The notes under the pieces are model-generated. The model ran no database searches. It had not been told where the DNA came from and was given only the letters and a program-made list of their open reading frames with translations. A DNA stretch of 64,000 nt, from positions 124,001 to 188,000 of the forward strand of contig NZ_JBFMIA010000002.1 in NCBI RefSeq assembly GCF_040801915.1, read 5' to 3'. The stretch comes from Jeotgalibacillus marinus (GTDB taxonomy: Bacteria; Bacillota; Bacilli; Bacillales; Jeotgalibacillaceae). The translations under genes were made by a program, and so were the position numbers. Shown here piece after piece: positions 17,606-25,944 of this stretch (position 1 is the stretch's first letter; each line of letters starts with the position of its first letter).

Positions 17606-18376
17606 ATGAAACAAAGACAAGACGCTTGGATGGAAGAAGACGACTTGATTTTGGCCGATACAGTACTACGCCACGTGCGAGAAGGAAGTACTCAGTTAAA
17701 TGCATTTGAAGAAGTTGGTGACAAATTAAATCGCACATCAGCTGCATGCGGATTTCGCTGGAATGCAGTCGTTCGTCAGCAATACGATAAAGCACTTGAT
17801 CTAGCAAAAAAACAACGTAAACAACGTCATCGCCTTCTCGGCAAAGAACAAAGCGGAAAGAAAAAGGTGCTCTATCAGCCGAAACTTACGTCGATCGAAG
17901 AATTTCAATCCGTCGATCTACCATTTACAGATGAGCCAACAACGGATGTGAATGTGGATGTAGATTACCAAAGTGAAGTTGCACAAGAAGTTGTACAAGA
18001 CGTACAAAACGAATCTTTTACATCGTATCGAGACATGCAGCCAACGCAGCAGACGCCCATCTCTTCTTTATCATTAGAGGTTGTAATCGCCTATTTACAA
18101 CAGCTAGGTCAAACACGAGGTCAGGACGCACAAACAAGACGGCAACTCGACCGTGTGTTAAACGAAAACCACTTATTACGTGATCAGTGCATGAAGCTCG
18201 AGCAACAAGTTCATAGACTTAAAGACCAAGAAACAACTATGCAAGAAGACTACGAAACCCTTATGAAAATTATGAACAGAGCAAGAAAACTAATTTTATT
18301 TGAGGAAGAAGAACTGCCATCGAATACGTTTAAAATGGATCGAAATGGGAACTTAGAAAAGGTTATGGAGAACTAA
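17606..18376 (+). CDS. rsfA: prespore regulator, RsfA family
   Basis: 256 residues. The N-terminus is Myb/SANT-like (MKQRQDAWMEEDDLILADTV, then GDKLNRTSAACGFRWNAVVR). The middle is low-complexity and acidic, and the C-terminus is a coiled coil of about 60 residues (LDRVLNENHLLRDQCMKLEQ onward). B. subtilis RsfA modulates sigma-F-dependent genes in the forespore. The ATG at 17606 is 8 bases after AGGAG; the GTG at 17597 overlaps that site. The ywfL/lipL neighbour is conserved. Confidence 0.85.
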   Translation: MKQRQDAWMEEDDLILADTVLRHVREGSTQLNAFEEVGDKLNRTSAACGFRWNAVVRQQYDKALDLAKKQRKQRHRLLGKEQSGKKKVLYQPKLTSIEEFQSVDLPFTDEPTTDVNVDVDYQSEVAQEVVQDVQNESFTSYRDMQPTQQTPISSLSLEVVIAYLQQLGQTRGQDAQTRRQLDRVLNENHLLRDQCMKLEQQVHRLKDQETTMQEDYETLMKIMNRARKLILFEEEELPSNTFKMDRNGNLEKVMEN

Positions 18377-18495
18377 TTTAGATTGAACGGGCGGGGAATT
18401 TGGGCTTAGACGAATCCTTTTTCCATAGATAGGAAACTTTCGCCCAGCAAATTGTGTAAACTAAACTCACAACCACTTTATCACTTAAAATAGTC

Positions 18496-18541
18496 AGTCT
18501 GTCCAAGCGGTGATCATCACCATGAGGACAGACTTTTTTAT
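18496..18541 (+). terminator. terminator of rsfA
   Basis: AGTCTGTCC/GGACAGACT arms followed by TTTTTT on the plus strand. It overlaps the end of the convergent lipL gene by a few bases. Confidence 0.78.
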
Positions 18542-19383
18542 TTATCTAGCGCTTTGTTATTGCGATCCATTACTCTCATTAAATACCCATCATACAATAG
18601 ACGCTCTTTTTCATTTAGCTGGCCAGCTTGAATGGTGCCGCTGATGTTTTTTAACGACTGCAAAAAACGTACCATACCATCTTGAATGGTTAATTCAACA
18701 CTCAATAACTCAGATAGTGATGCCATGACCTGTGGTTTAATGACAGGAAATTCTACTCTCGTTTTATCTCCTTTTACCGCTCGTTCATAAAAACGTTGAA
18801 TCAACTTTGCCCGACTGCTACCGCTGCCAGACATGCATAAGTATATTTGCACAGCAACGCCGCCTCTGATACGACGTTGTGAGATCCCTGCAAATTTTTG
18901 TCCCCCAATGCTTAGATCGTAACTTCCTGGACAATAGGAACCTACAACTTCAAATGCTTCAATCTGGGCATCAAAGTCGGAAAACATTCCACGAACAAGT
19001 TCAACCATCGCGTCATAGCCACGATTGATATCTATGCCTTTTTCGTTTTCAGCTAAAATAAGCGACAAATTGAGAACACCTTCGTCTAGTACAACCGCTA
19101 GTCCTCCAGAATTTCGTACTATATAGTGAAAGCCAGATTCCTCAAGCTCCTTTAAGCCATCTTTTAAATGTGGAGTGCGTGTATCTTGAATGCCGAGCAC
19201 AACCGTATCGTGATGCACCCACGAGCGAGCGGTCACAGGTGCATTACCTGCTCCAACAGATGTACATAACGTATCGTCCATCGCAAACGACTGCAACCCA
19301 TCAAACATCGGACCATAACTCGACTGATCTATTATCCTCCACACCGACTGCTGCAACACTCCCAGTACCTTATCTTGTTCCAT
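18538..19383 (-). CDS. lipL: octanoyl-[GcvH]:protein N-octanoyltransferase
   Basis: 281 residues, LplA/LipB fold. It moves octanoyl from GcvH to the E2 subunits in the Bacillus lipoate relay. The catalytic Cys151 lies in SYCPGSYDLSIGGQKFAGI and the active-site Lys is in the same segment. LipL shares the fold with LplA but uses a Cys thioester; the Cys supports LipL rather than a ligase. The ATG follows GAGGTTAATTGAA. It is located beside pta as in B. subtilis (ywfL). Confidence 0.9.
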   Translation of the reverse strand: MEQDKVLGVLQQSVWRIIDQSSYGPMFDGLQSFAMDDTLCTSVGAGNAPVTARSWVHHDTVVLGIQDTRTPHLKDGLKELEESGFHYIVRNSGGLAVVLDEGVLNLSLILAENEKGIDINRGYDAMVELVRGMFSDFDAQIEAFEVVGSYCPGSYDLSIGGQKFAGISQRRIRGGVAVQIYLCMSGSGSSRAKLIQRFYERAVKGDKTRVEFPVIKPQVMASLSELLSVELTIQDGMVRFLQSLKNISGTIQAGQLNEKERLLYDGYLMRVMDRNNKALDK

Positions 19384-19438
19384 TTCAATTAACCTCCTCT
19401 ACATTGCAAACTGATCAAATTATAGCATAAATTCAGTG

Positions 19439-19480
19439 CTTTTGTTCGCTAAAGGGACCTGTCCCATCAGTGAACAAAAG
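19439..19480. repeat. large perfect hairpin, possible small repeat element
   Basis: CTTTTGTTC...GAACAAAAG arms with an inner AGGGAC/GTCCC pairing form a nearly continuous stem. It lies just outside the pta terminator. The first 12 bases (CTTTTGTTCGCT) recur exactly at 20657-20668, where the rest is degenerate, so pta is bracketed by related sequences. Confidence 0.6.
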
Positions 19481-19485
19481 TATTC

Positions 19486-19526
19486 AAAAAACCCTTACCA
19501 AGAATAACTTTGGTAAGGGTTTTTTA
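19486..19526 (-). terminator. terminator of pta
   Basis: AAAAACCCTTACC/GGTAAGGGTTTTTT stem, about 40 bp after the pta stop on the minus strand. Confidence 0.9.
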
Positions 19527-19563
19527 TTCGTTATGGATTGTTTTGTTCTCTATATTTTAAGTA

Positions 19564-20535
19564 TTAAAGTGCTTGTCCCGCTGTAATAAGAGCAAGTTTG
19601 TATACATCTTCTTCGTTACAACCACGGGAAAGGTCGTTTACAGGGGCATTTAACCCTTGTAGAATTGGCCCTACTGCTTCAAAGTTCCCTAGACGTTGGG
19701 CGATTTTGTAACCGATGTTACCTGCTTCAAGACTAGGGAAAACAAATACGTTCGCGTCCCCTTTTATGTCTGAATCTGGTGCTTTGCTTTTCGCAACTGC
19801 TGGTACGAACGCTGCGTCAAACTGAAATTCTCCGTCTAAGGTCAACTCAGGTGCTTGTTCTTTAGCGATTTTAACTGCTTCAGCTACTTTTTCAGTTTCA
19901 GGTGATTTCGCTGAACCTTTTGTTGAAAAGCTAAGCATTGCTACACGTGGATCTACATCAAACATTTGCGCTGTTTTCGCACTTTCTAATGCAATTTCAG
20001 CTAAATCTTGGCTATCAGGCGAAATGTTGATCGCACAATCTGCAAACACATATTTTTCATCATCTCGAACCATGATAAATACGCCAGATGTTTTTTTCAC
20101 GCCTGCTTTTGTTTTAATAATTTGAAGAGCGGGGCGCACGGTGTCAGCTGTTGAATGAGCCGCACCACTTACAAGTCCTTGCGCACGATTTGTGTACACA
20201 AGCATTGTGCCGAAATAATTTTCGTCCAATAGAATTTTGCGTGCATCCTCTTCTGTTGCTTTGCCATTACGACGCTCAACAAATGTAGCTACAAGTTCAT
20301 CCATTTGATCATAAGTAACAGGATCTAAGATGTCACAACCATCAAGTTTCACATTTACTTTAGATGCTGTTGTTTCTATTTCTTTTTGAGCACCAATCAA
20401 AATTGGCGTTAAAATACCTTCATCAGCTAAACGGCTTGCAGCACGTAAAATCCGCTCGTCTTGTCCCTCTGGAAATACAATACGTAAGTCATTACCCTTC
20501 ACTTTTTCTGTCAATGTTGTCCATAAATTAGTCAT
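19564..20535 (-). CDS. pta: phosphate acetyltransferase
   Basis: 323 residues, the short Pta form typical of Bacillus. It converts acetyl-CoA and phosphate to acetyl phosphate for overflow acetate production. Family motifs are present: VFPEGQDERILRAA at the N-terminus, NYFGTMLVYT, GLVSGAAHSTADTVRPALQI and ANVFVFPSLEAGNIGYK. AAGGAGG precedes the ATG. It is monocistronic and carries a consensus cre site upstream. Confidence 0.96.
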   Translation of the reverse strand: MTNLWTTLTEKVKGNDLRIVFPEGQDERILRAASRLADEGILTPILIGAQKEIETTASKVNVKLDGCDILDPVTYDQMDELVATFVERRNGKATEEDARKILLDENYFGTMLVYTNRAQGLVSGAAHSTADTVRPALQIIKTKAGVKKTSGVFIMVRDDEKYVFADCAINISPDSQDLAEIALESAKTAQMFDVDPRVAMLSFSTKGSAKSPETEKVAEAVKIAKEQAPELTLDGEFQFDAAFVPAVAKSKAPDSDIKGDANVFVFPSLEAGNIGYKIAQRLGNFEAVGPILQGLNAPVNDLSRGCNEEDVYKLALITAGQAL

Positions 20536-20566
20536 TATGCACCCTCCTTAAACCATCTTTACCGTT

Positions 20567-20621
20567 AGCATACCCCATCCATATAAGAATTCAAGAACAA
20601 GCTGATATGTGAACGCTTACA
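20567..20621 (-). promoter_or_regulatory. pta promoter with upstream CcpA cre site
   Basis: Minus strand: TGTAAGCGTTCACA (20621-20608) fits the cre consensus TGWAANCGNTNWCA at every position. Downstream are TTGAAT (20594-20589), 16 bases, and TATGCT (20572-20567). The cre centre then falls about 55 bp before the expected start site, the place where CcpA activates pta in B. subtilis. Confidence 0.72.
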
Positions 20622-20781
20622 ATGCTGATGTTTATTTTTTCACACAATTAACACCACTTTTGTTCGCTAGGCCGTCTTGTCTTGACGATTTAATGAACGT
20701 AGGTTGTGTTTTCCGTGCATTAGAGTTATTTGTGATATGATTACGGTAGAAAATTAAGTACTGATCAAGGAGTGACATAGA

Positions 20782-21531
20782 ATGAGTGAAGCATCAACAA
20801 CTCTTGATGGCTGGTATGGCCTTCATGATTTTCGCAAAATGGATTGGACATCGTGGAAGCGGCTGTCAAGCGATGAGCGCACATTAGCGATTACCGAATT
20901 TCAGCAGTTCCTAAAAAAGCTGCATAACATTCAAGATCAAGAACAAGGAAGCCATTCTTTTTATTCAATTGTTGGTCAAAAAGCAGATTTTATGTTATTT
21001 ATTTTACGTCCAACAATGGAAGAATTGAACGACCTCGAAAATGAATTTAATAAACTAACAATTGCTGAGTATACGATACCTACGTATTCATACGTTTCAG
21101 TTGTCGAGCTTGGCACCTATGGTTCGAACGAATCCGATGAAGACCCTTACGAAAACCCATATGTACGTTCTCGCCTGTTTCCACAGCTACCGAAAGCAAA
21201 GCACATTTGTTTCTATCCAATGGATAAAAAGCGTGAAGGCGATAATAACTGGTATATGCTTCCGATGGAAAAACGCAAGCAACTTATGTACGACCACGGC
21301 ATGATTGGTCGAAGTTATGCAGGTAAAATCAAGCAAATCATTTCAGGTTCAGTTGGTTTTGATGACTGGGAATGGGGCGTTACACTTTATGCAGATGACG
21401 TTCTCCAGTTTAAAAAAATTGTTTATGAAATGCGTTTTGATGAAGTCAGCGCACGCTACGGCGAATTCGGTTCCTTCTATGTAGGTAACCTTCTTGAAGA
21501 CGAAAGTCTCCCACAATTTTTACACGTTTAA
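20782..21531 (+). CDS. hemQ: coproheme decarboxylase HemQ
   Basis: 249 residues, chlorite dismutase fold. It performs the last step of the Gram-positive heme route, decarboxylating coproheme with peroxide to heme b. The family core is visible: WYGLHDFRKMDW at the N-terminus, then YPMDKKREGDNNWYMLPMEKRKQLMYDHGMIGRSYAGK cut into shorter motifs, with the axial-His segment MYDHG and a C-terminal FGSFYVG. The ATG follows AAGGAGTGACATAGA. Position beside pta matches B. subtilis ywfI. Confidence 0.95.
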   Translation: MSEASTTLDGWYGLHDFRKMDWTSWKRLSSDERTLAITEFQQFLKKLHNIQDQEQGSHSFYSIVGQKADFMLFILRPTMEELNDLENEFNKLTIAEYTIPTYSYVSVVELGTYGSNESDEDPYENPYVRSRLFPQLPKAKHICFYPMDKKREGDNNWYMLPMEKRKQLMYDHGMIGRSYAGKIKQIISGSVGFDDWEWGVTLYADDVLQFKKIVYEMRFDEVSARYGEFGSFYVGNLLEDESLPQFLHV

Positions 21532-21538
21532 ACATAAC

Positions 21539-21590
21539 GAACAATGATCGTGCCTTTCAGTTTATAGGCTTCGGTCATTGTTCTTTTTTA
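21539..21590 (+). terminator. terminator of hemQ
   Basis: GAACAATGA/TCATTGTTC arms with a structured loop (GCCT/AGGC) and a following T-run. Confidence 0.85.
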
Positions 21591-21696
21591 CGTTTACCGA
21601 CAGTCTCATTTCTTTTTTACAACAAAAACTAAAACAAAATCATAACTCTTTCCTCTTTTGCATATAGTTTAAATCGATGGGGAGGAGTGAGGATAT

Positions 21697-22119
21697 GTGG
21701 CTGTAGTTGCTCATACTGATAAAGAGATTGAGTTGTTGGCGCGTTTAATGCGCGCTGAGGCTGAAGGTGAAGGTCAGCTTGGTATGCTGATGGTTGGCAA
21801 TGTTGGTGTTAATCGAGCCCGAGTGAAATGTCTAGACTTTACAAATATTGTATCAATTCAAGATATGGTTTTTCAGCGTCCCGGCGGCTTCGAAGCAACA
21901 GTAAAGGGGTACTTTTATCAGCGCGCACGTGAACAAGATAAGAGACTTGCACGCAGAGTACTTCAAGGCGAGCGATTCCACCCTGCTACAAATACGCTGT
22001 GGTTTTTCCGACCTGATGGCGATTGTCCCGCCCAATTTTTTGGACAATGGAACGTTGGACGATACAAATCACATTGTTTTTATGCCCCTACTCAAGGAGA
22101 GTGTCCTGAAGTCTACTAG
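21697..22119 (+). CDS. cwlJ: spore cortex-lytic cell wall hydrolase CwlJ
   Basis: 140 residues, the SleB/CwlJ hydrolase domain alone and without a signal peptide, as in CwlJ. It degrades muramic-delta-lactam cortex during germination and is placed in the coat of the mother cell. Motifs LLARLMRAEAEGEGQLGMLMVGNVGVNR and LWFFRPDGDCPAQ (shown in part) carry the catalytic Glu region. The start is GTG after GGAGGAGTGAGG. It is followed by gerQ, whose product is needed for CwlJ localisation. Confidence 0.94.
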   Translation: MAVVAHTDKEIELLARLMRAEAEGEGQLGMLMVGNVGVNRARVKCLDFTNIVSIQDMVFQRPGGFEATVKGYFYQRAREQDKRLARRVLQGERFHPATNTLWFFRPDGDCPAQFFGQWNVGRYKSHCFYAPTQGECPEVY

Positions 22120-22166
22120 TCATTTACGTTCACTTATCCCTAGAAATATAAAGGAGGAGTTCATTG

Positions 22167-22673
22167 ATGACTAACCCTTCATCTATGAATAATGCAAACC
22201 AGCAACCAACTGGACAACCAAGTGCACAGTCAAATGCGCAATCAACTGGACAACCAAATACACAGTCAACTGGACAACCAAACGCAAGATACTCATACCC
22301 CTACTACCAACCATCTCAAGCTAGCTATCCATACTACTCCTATCCTACACAGGGGACGCAGGCACCTACAGGACAACAGGTTGGCGGCCAATCGATGTTG
22401 CCAACAGAAGAATCCTATATTGAAAACATACTGCGTCTAAATCGAGGCAAGACAGCAACAGTATACATGACTTTTGAAAATAACCGCGAATGGAACGCAA
22501 AAATTTTCAAAGGAGTCGTTGAAGCCGCTGGTCGTGATCACATTGTTCTAAGTGATATGAAAACAGGAATCCGTTATGTTTTACCAATGATTTACCTAGA
22601 TTACATTACTTTTGAAGGCGAAATTCAGTACTCATACCCTTTCAACGGCATGGCAAGCTACCCTTCACGATAA
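22167..22673 (+). CDS. gerQ: spore coat protein GerQ
   Basis: 168 residues. The C-terminal half is the conserved GerQ domain (SYIENILRLNRGKTATVYM, then EWNAKIFKGVVEAAGRDHIV). The N-terminal 80 residues are Gln/Pro/Tyr-rich with a short repeat STGQPNTQ/STGQPNAR. GerQ retains CwlJ in the coat and is cross-linked by transglutaminase Tgl. There is no Lys before residue 95, unlike B. subtilis GerQ, whose N-terminal lysines take part in cross-linking. Start ATG at 22167, nine bases after AAGGAGG; the TTG at 22164 is less likely. It forms an operon with cwlJ. Confidence 0.9.
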   Translation: MTNPSSMNNANQQPTGQPSAQSNAQSTGQPNTQSTGQPNARYSYPYYQPSQASYPYYSYPTQGTQAPTGQQVGGQSMLPTEESYIENILRLNRGKTATVYMTFENNREWNAKIFKGVVEAAGRDHIVLSDMKTGIRYVLPMIYLDYITFEGEIQYSYPFNGMASYPSR

Positions 22674-22694
22674 AAATATTGATTTTAACACGAA

Positions 22695-22736
22695 CAAAAA
22701 ACCGCCCTCCATATCTTATTGGAGAGCGGTTTTTGC
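22695..22736. terminator. bidirectional terminator between gerQ and ywdK
   Basis: AAAAACCGC-CTCCA/TGGAG-GCGGTTTTT stem with A and T runs on both sides; it serves the convergent gerQ and ywdK. Confidence 0.88.
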
Positions 22737-22779
22737 GTGCTTCAGTTAGTTCACTGACCGGTTAGATACCTTTAGCAAA

Positions 22780-23151
22780 TTAAAGCACTTTCATCGCAGC
22801 AAGAACCAAACAACCCCATGCGGCTAAGAATGCGAGACCACCGATTGGAGTAATAGCACCGAGAACGCTGATACCAGTCAGGCTAAGTACGTAAAGGCTT
22901 CCTGAGAAAAAGATGATGCCGACTAGCATAAGCCAGCCCGCCCAGCTAAGTAAACCTGTTGCTGGAAGGTTCCCCATTAAAATACCGATAATTAGAATAC
23001 CTGTTGCATGAAACATTTGGTACTGAACAGCAGTGTTCCAAGTAGCTAAATATTTCGCTTCAACGCGTCCCTCAAGTGCGTGTGCGCCGAATGCACCAAG
23101 TGCCACTGAAAGTAGTGCATTGATCGCACCTATAATAATGAATAATTTCAT
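22780..23151 (-). CDS. ywdK: DUF423 membrane protein YwdK
   Basis: 123 residues with four predicted membrane helices. The family signature GAFGAHALEGR is present at residues 18-28. The function is unknown. Position between gerQ and ywdI-ung follows B. subtilis. Confidence 0.88.
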   Translation of the reverse strand: MKLFIIIGAINALLSVALGAFGAHALEGRVEAKYLATWNTAVQYQMFHATGILIIGILMGNLPATGLLSWAGWLMLVGIIFFSGSLYVLSLTGISVLGAITPIGGLAFLAAWGCLVLAAMKVL

Positions 23152-23187
23152 TTACTTAAACATCCTTTCGCTATCTCTCATCCAAAA

Positions 23188-23508
23188 TTAAAAATCAAAC
23201 AAAGAGTCTCCATTTGATCCATCGTCCATTTTCATCGGCTTGTCTCGTGGAACGGAGACAGTCGGTTGTTCAGGTGGTTGATAAACATTTGCTGACTGGA
23301 CATTTCCCACAACATTTGATTGTATTCTACCAAGTTCCTGTCCTGCCATCCCTCTAAGACTCTTTCCTTCCCCCTGGTCTTCCAAAGCCAAGTCACAAAG
23401 CGTACGAATGGAGTGAAGATGTTCTCTCATTTGCGAGGAGCGAGCGAGTTTTGCTTGCCCTACTTCTTGCTCAATCTTCATGAGTAATTGTTCATATGAT
23501 ATGCTCAT
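23188..23508 (-). CDS. ywdI: DUF5327 family protein YwdI
   Basis: 106 residues, soluble. The N-terminal half is helical (MSISYEQLLMKIEQEVGQAK) and the C-terminal half is likely disordered, ending MDDGSNGDSLFDF. The function is unknown. It overlaps the upstream Cys-rich gene by 4 bp (ATGA), so the two are translationally coupled. Confidence 0.8.
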   Translation of the reverse strand: MSISYEQLLMKIEQEVGQAKLARSSQMREHLHSIRTLCDLALEDQGEGKSLRGMAGQELGRIQSNVVGNVQSANVYQPPEQPTVSVPRDKPMKMDDGSNGDSLFDF

Positions 23509-23714
23509 TTTCTAGTCCTCCTTCCATTGCGACTTGCATGTTGGTGCATTTTCTTTTCAAAAGCATAACAAGAATGACCCGAAGCCCGAAACACTTCTAA
23601 TGAAGGCAGGTGTTTTGTTTTAAAATGATGTGCTTTGCATCCTTTGGGGAATTTAGGATCCCATGTGACATAATAATGTTTGCATTCATTACAGTTGATA
23701 CGCTTCGATTCCAT
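23505..23714 (-). CDS. small Cys-rich protein, possible zinc ribbon
   Basis: 69 residues with CNEC near the N-terminus (Cys8, Cys11), then Cys26 and Cys49 and a basic tail (HASRNGRRTRK). Four Cys with a CxxC pair suggest a zinc knuckle, and the tail could bind nucleic acid. The ATG at 23714 is followed by MESKRIN. It lies between ung and ywdI on the same strand and overlaps ywdI by 4 bp. I recognise it as a conserved companion of ung in Bacilli but know no function. Confidence 0.7.
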   Translation of the reverse strand: MESKRINCNECKHYYVTWDPKFPKGCKAHHFKTKHLPSLEVFRASGHSCYAFEKKMHQHASRNGRRTRK

Positions 23715-23778
23715 CCTTCACACCTGTTTCCTTTAGCGATCATTTCGCGTGCTTCATTGTACCATAGTTACATAGCAA

Positions 23779-24456
23779 TCAATCCTCTAACGCCCAATCC
23801 ACTCGTTCGATCCCATTAGTCTCTAGGAAATCATTTGTCTTGGAAAATGGCTTGCTACCAACAAAACCTCTATGCGCCGACAACGGGCTTGGATGTGGAG
23901 CGGTTAAAACACAATGAAATCGTTCGTTAATTAGTATCCTTTTTGACTGGGCAGGTTTTCCCCACAAAATAAATACAGTAGGTTGATCTCGCTCACCTAG
24001 CAAACGAATAATTTCGTTGGTCAGTGTTTCCCACCCTCGTTTACGATGTGAATTTGCCTCACCTTCACGAACCGTCAACACAGTATTTAGAAGTAACACT
24101 CCCTGTTTACCCCATTTCTGCAAATGGCCATTTGATGGAATTGTGATTCCAAGGTCGCTCTCTATTTCTTTAAATATATTTTTCAATGAAGGGGGGGGGC
24201 GAACTCCAGGTTGTACCGAAAAGCTCAAGCCATGCGCTTGTCCAACCCCATGGTAAGGGTCTTGCCCTAAAATCACCACTTTCACTTTCGAAAAAGGCGT
24301 ATCATGAAGAGCTTGAAAAATGTTTTTCACTGGAGGAAATATCGATTTACTAGCATATTCTTCTTTTAAAAACTCACAAAGCTCCTGATAATATGGCTCC
24401 GTAAACTCTTTTTCAAGTAGCTGTTGCCAATCATTTTGAACGTTTGAATGCGGCAT
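23779..24456 (-). CDS. ung: uracil-DNA glycosylase
   Basis: 225 residues, family 1 UNG. It removes uracil from DNA as the first step of base excision repair. The water-activating loop GQDPYHGVGQAHGLSFS, the segment LLNTVLTVREGEANSH and the minor-groove loop HPSPLSAHRGF are all intact. The start is the ATG at 24456 after AGGAGGAATTCTT; the frame is open upstream to 24525 but without a ribosome binding site. It leads the ung, Cys-rich, ywdI block. Confidence 0.95.
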   Translation of the reverse strand: MPHSNVQNDWQQLLEKEFTEPYYQELCEFLKEEYASKSIFPPVKNIFQALHDTPFSKVKVVILGQDPYHGVGQAHGLSFSVQPGVRPPPSLKNIFKEIESDLGITIPSNGHLQKWGKQGVLLLNTVLTVREGEANSHRKRGWETLTNEIIRLLGERDQPTVFILWGKPAQSKRILINERFHCVLTAPHPSPLSAHRGFVGSKPFSKTNDFLETNGIERVDWALED

Positions 24457-24553
24457 AAGAATTCCTCCTAGATCAACAATCGTTGCGACATAACCAGCGA
24501 ATTCACAAAATCCACTGTACGACAATCCTATTCTATTATACGAGAAAGGGCGA

Positions 24554-24739
24554 ATGATGAAAACCTACAACCCGTACCATCAAACACCCTTTTTTGATAT
24601 CTTTAATTCCGACAAAATCACGCAACTTCAGACTAAACAGAGCGAATATTTCCCAGGAAATTTGCCACATTTCCACGACTGTATACTTTCGGTTCTTTCG
24701 ATGTCTGTCGTGTATGATAAAGGAAAACTTCTCGAGTAA
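24554..24739 (+). CDS. doubtful small ORF divergent from ung
   Basis: 61 codons starting MMKTYNPYHQTPFFDIF, preceded by AAGGG and an AT-rich TATTATA a few bases before. The first half looks protein-like, the second half less so. I recognise no family. It may be a short real protein, the head of a broken gene, or chance. Confidence 0.25.
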   Translation: MMKTYNPYHQTPFFDIFNSDKITQLQTKQSEYFPGNLPHFHDCILSVLSMSVVYDKGKLLE

Positions 24740-24862
24740 ATATTTAATTTTGTCAAAAATAAACCTCCGCTCTCCTATTTTTAAATAGTACCTTCTTTTC
24801 GCATTCTTGTTTCAGATCAAGTAAACTATAAATAGTAGAATGAAATATCAAGGAGGAGCGTT

Positions 24863-25210
24863 ATGCAGCCTGTCAACATAGAAGAAGTGCAGACATTGAT
24901 TGATCGCTTTGCAGGAAAAGATGTCTATATTCATTTAGAAACAACGAACGGTTCGTATGCTACCCATAAGGATGAAAATTTTTTTAATGCAGGTGCCTTT
25001 ATCCGGAATGCGAAAGTTCGTTATGAGCTTGGTAAAATAATTGGTGACGCACCATCTCGCGTCGGATTGAAGCTTGATCTTGGATGGATTTATGCACAGG
25101 GCATTACCCATTTTGAACTCGATTCAAAAAAACGCTTGCTTATGGCTGGTCATGACAATCAGGGAAAGCTTGCGGTGGCATTACAGATTAGCCAGACGCC
25201 ATTTGAGTAA
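24863..25210 (+). CDS. yojF: DUF1806 protein YojF
   Basis: 115 residues. The family is typically encoded next to the bacillithiol deacetylase bshB2 and is thought to be linked to bacillithiol metabolism. Motifs such as VYIHLETTNGSYATHKDE and GLKLDLGWIYAQG match YojF. AAGGAGGAGCGTT precedes the ATG. bshB2 follows after 36 bp. Confidence 0.88.
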   Translation: MQPVNIEEVQTLIDRFAGKDVYIHLETTNGSYATHKDENFFNAGAFIRNAKVRYELGKIIGDAPSRVGLKLDLGWIYAQGITHFELDSKKRLLMAGHDNQGKLAVALQISQTPFE

Positions 25211-25246
25211 CCCTGTCTTACTAATTCTTAAAAAGGAGTCCATACG

Positions 25247-25930
25247 ATGATTACAACCGAAAAACATGTACTCGTAGTTTTTCCTCATCCAGATGATGAA
25301 GCATTCGGGGTGTCTGGAACAATTGCGTCACATATTCAAATGGGCAACGGAGTTACCTATGCCTGCTTAACACTTGGTGAAATGGGACGGAATCTAGGCA
25401 ATCCACCCTTTGCTACACGCGAATCACTTCCGCTTATTCGCAAACAGGAATTACTTGGCGCAGCAAATGCAATGGGATTAGACGATTTACGTATGATGGG
25501 GCTTCGCGATAAAACGGTAGAGTTTGAAGATGATGAAAAAATGGTGAAAATGATGAGAGATTTAATAGATGATGTAAATCCGTCATTAGTCATTACATTT
25601 TATCCTAATTATTGCGTTCATCCTGACCATGAAGCAACGGCTAGAGCTGTTGTTCGTGCGGTGGGACGCACACCAGATGAGCGTCGACCAAAGCTCCACT
25701 GTCTTGCATTTTCGAATAACACGCTTGCTGAACTAGGCGAACCAGATATTATTCACGATATTTCATCTGTTCGTGAGATCAAACTCAACACAATACGTGC
25801 ACACATATCTCAAACAGCATGGATGCTCCAAGACCTAGAAAAACGATTAGCTGATCAGGATCCAGAAGCGATCCAGTGGTTAACCAAGGAACGATTTTAC
25901 AACTACCGTTGGGACCAGGGATACAAATAA
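25247..25930 (+). CDS. bshB2: bacillithiol biosynthesis deacetylase BshB2
   Basis: 227 residues, PIG-L/LmbE family zinc deacetylase. It removes acetyl from GlcNAc-malate in bacillithiol synthesis, as one of two partly redundant deacetylases. The zinc motif FPHPDDEAFGVSG is at residues 12-24 and the distal HPDHEAT near 126. AAAAGGAG lies before the ATG. It is co-transcribed with yojF, as yojF-yojG in B. subtilis. Confidence 0.92.
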   Translation: MITTEKHVLVVFPHPDDEAFGVSGTIASHIQMGNGVTYACLTLGEMGRNLGNPPFATRESLPLIRKQELLGAANAMGLDDLRMMGLRDKTVEFEDDEKMVKMMRDLIDDVNPSLVITFYPNYCVHPDHEATARAVVRAVGRTPDERRPKLHCLAFSNNTLAELGEPDIIHDISSVREIKLNTIRAHISQTAWMLQDLEKRLADQDPEAIQWLTKERFYNYRWDQGYK

Positions 25931-25944
25931 AAGCAGAGTGCGGC

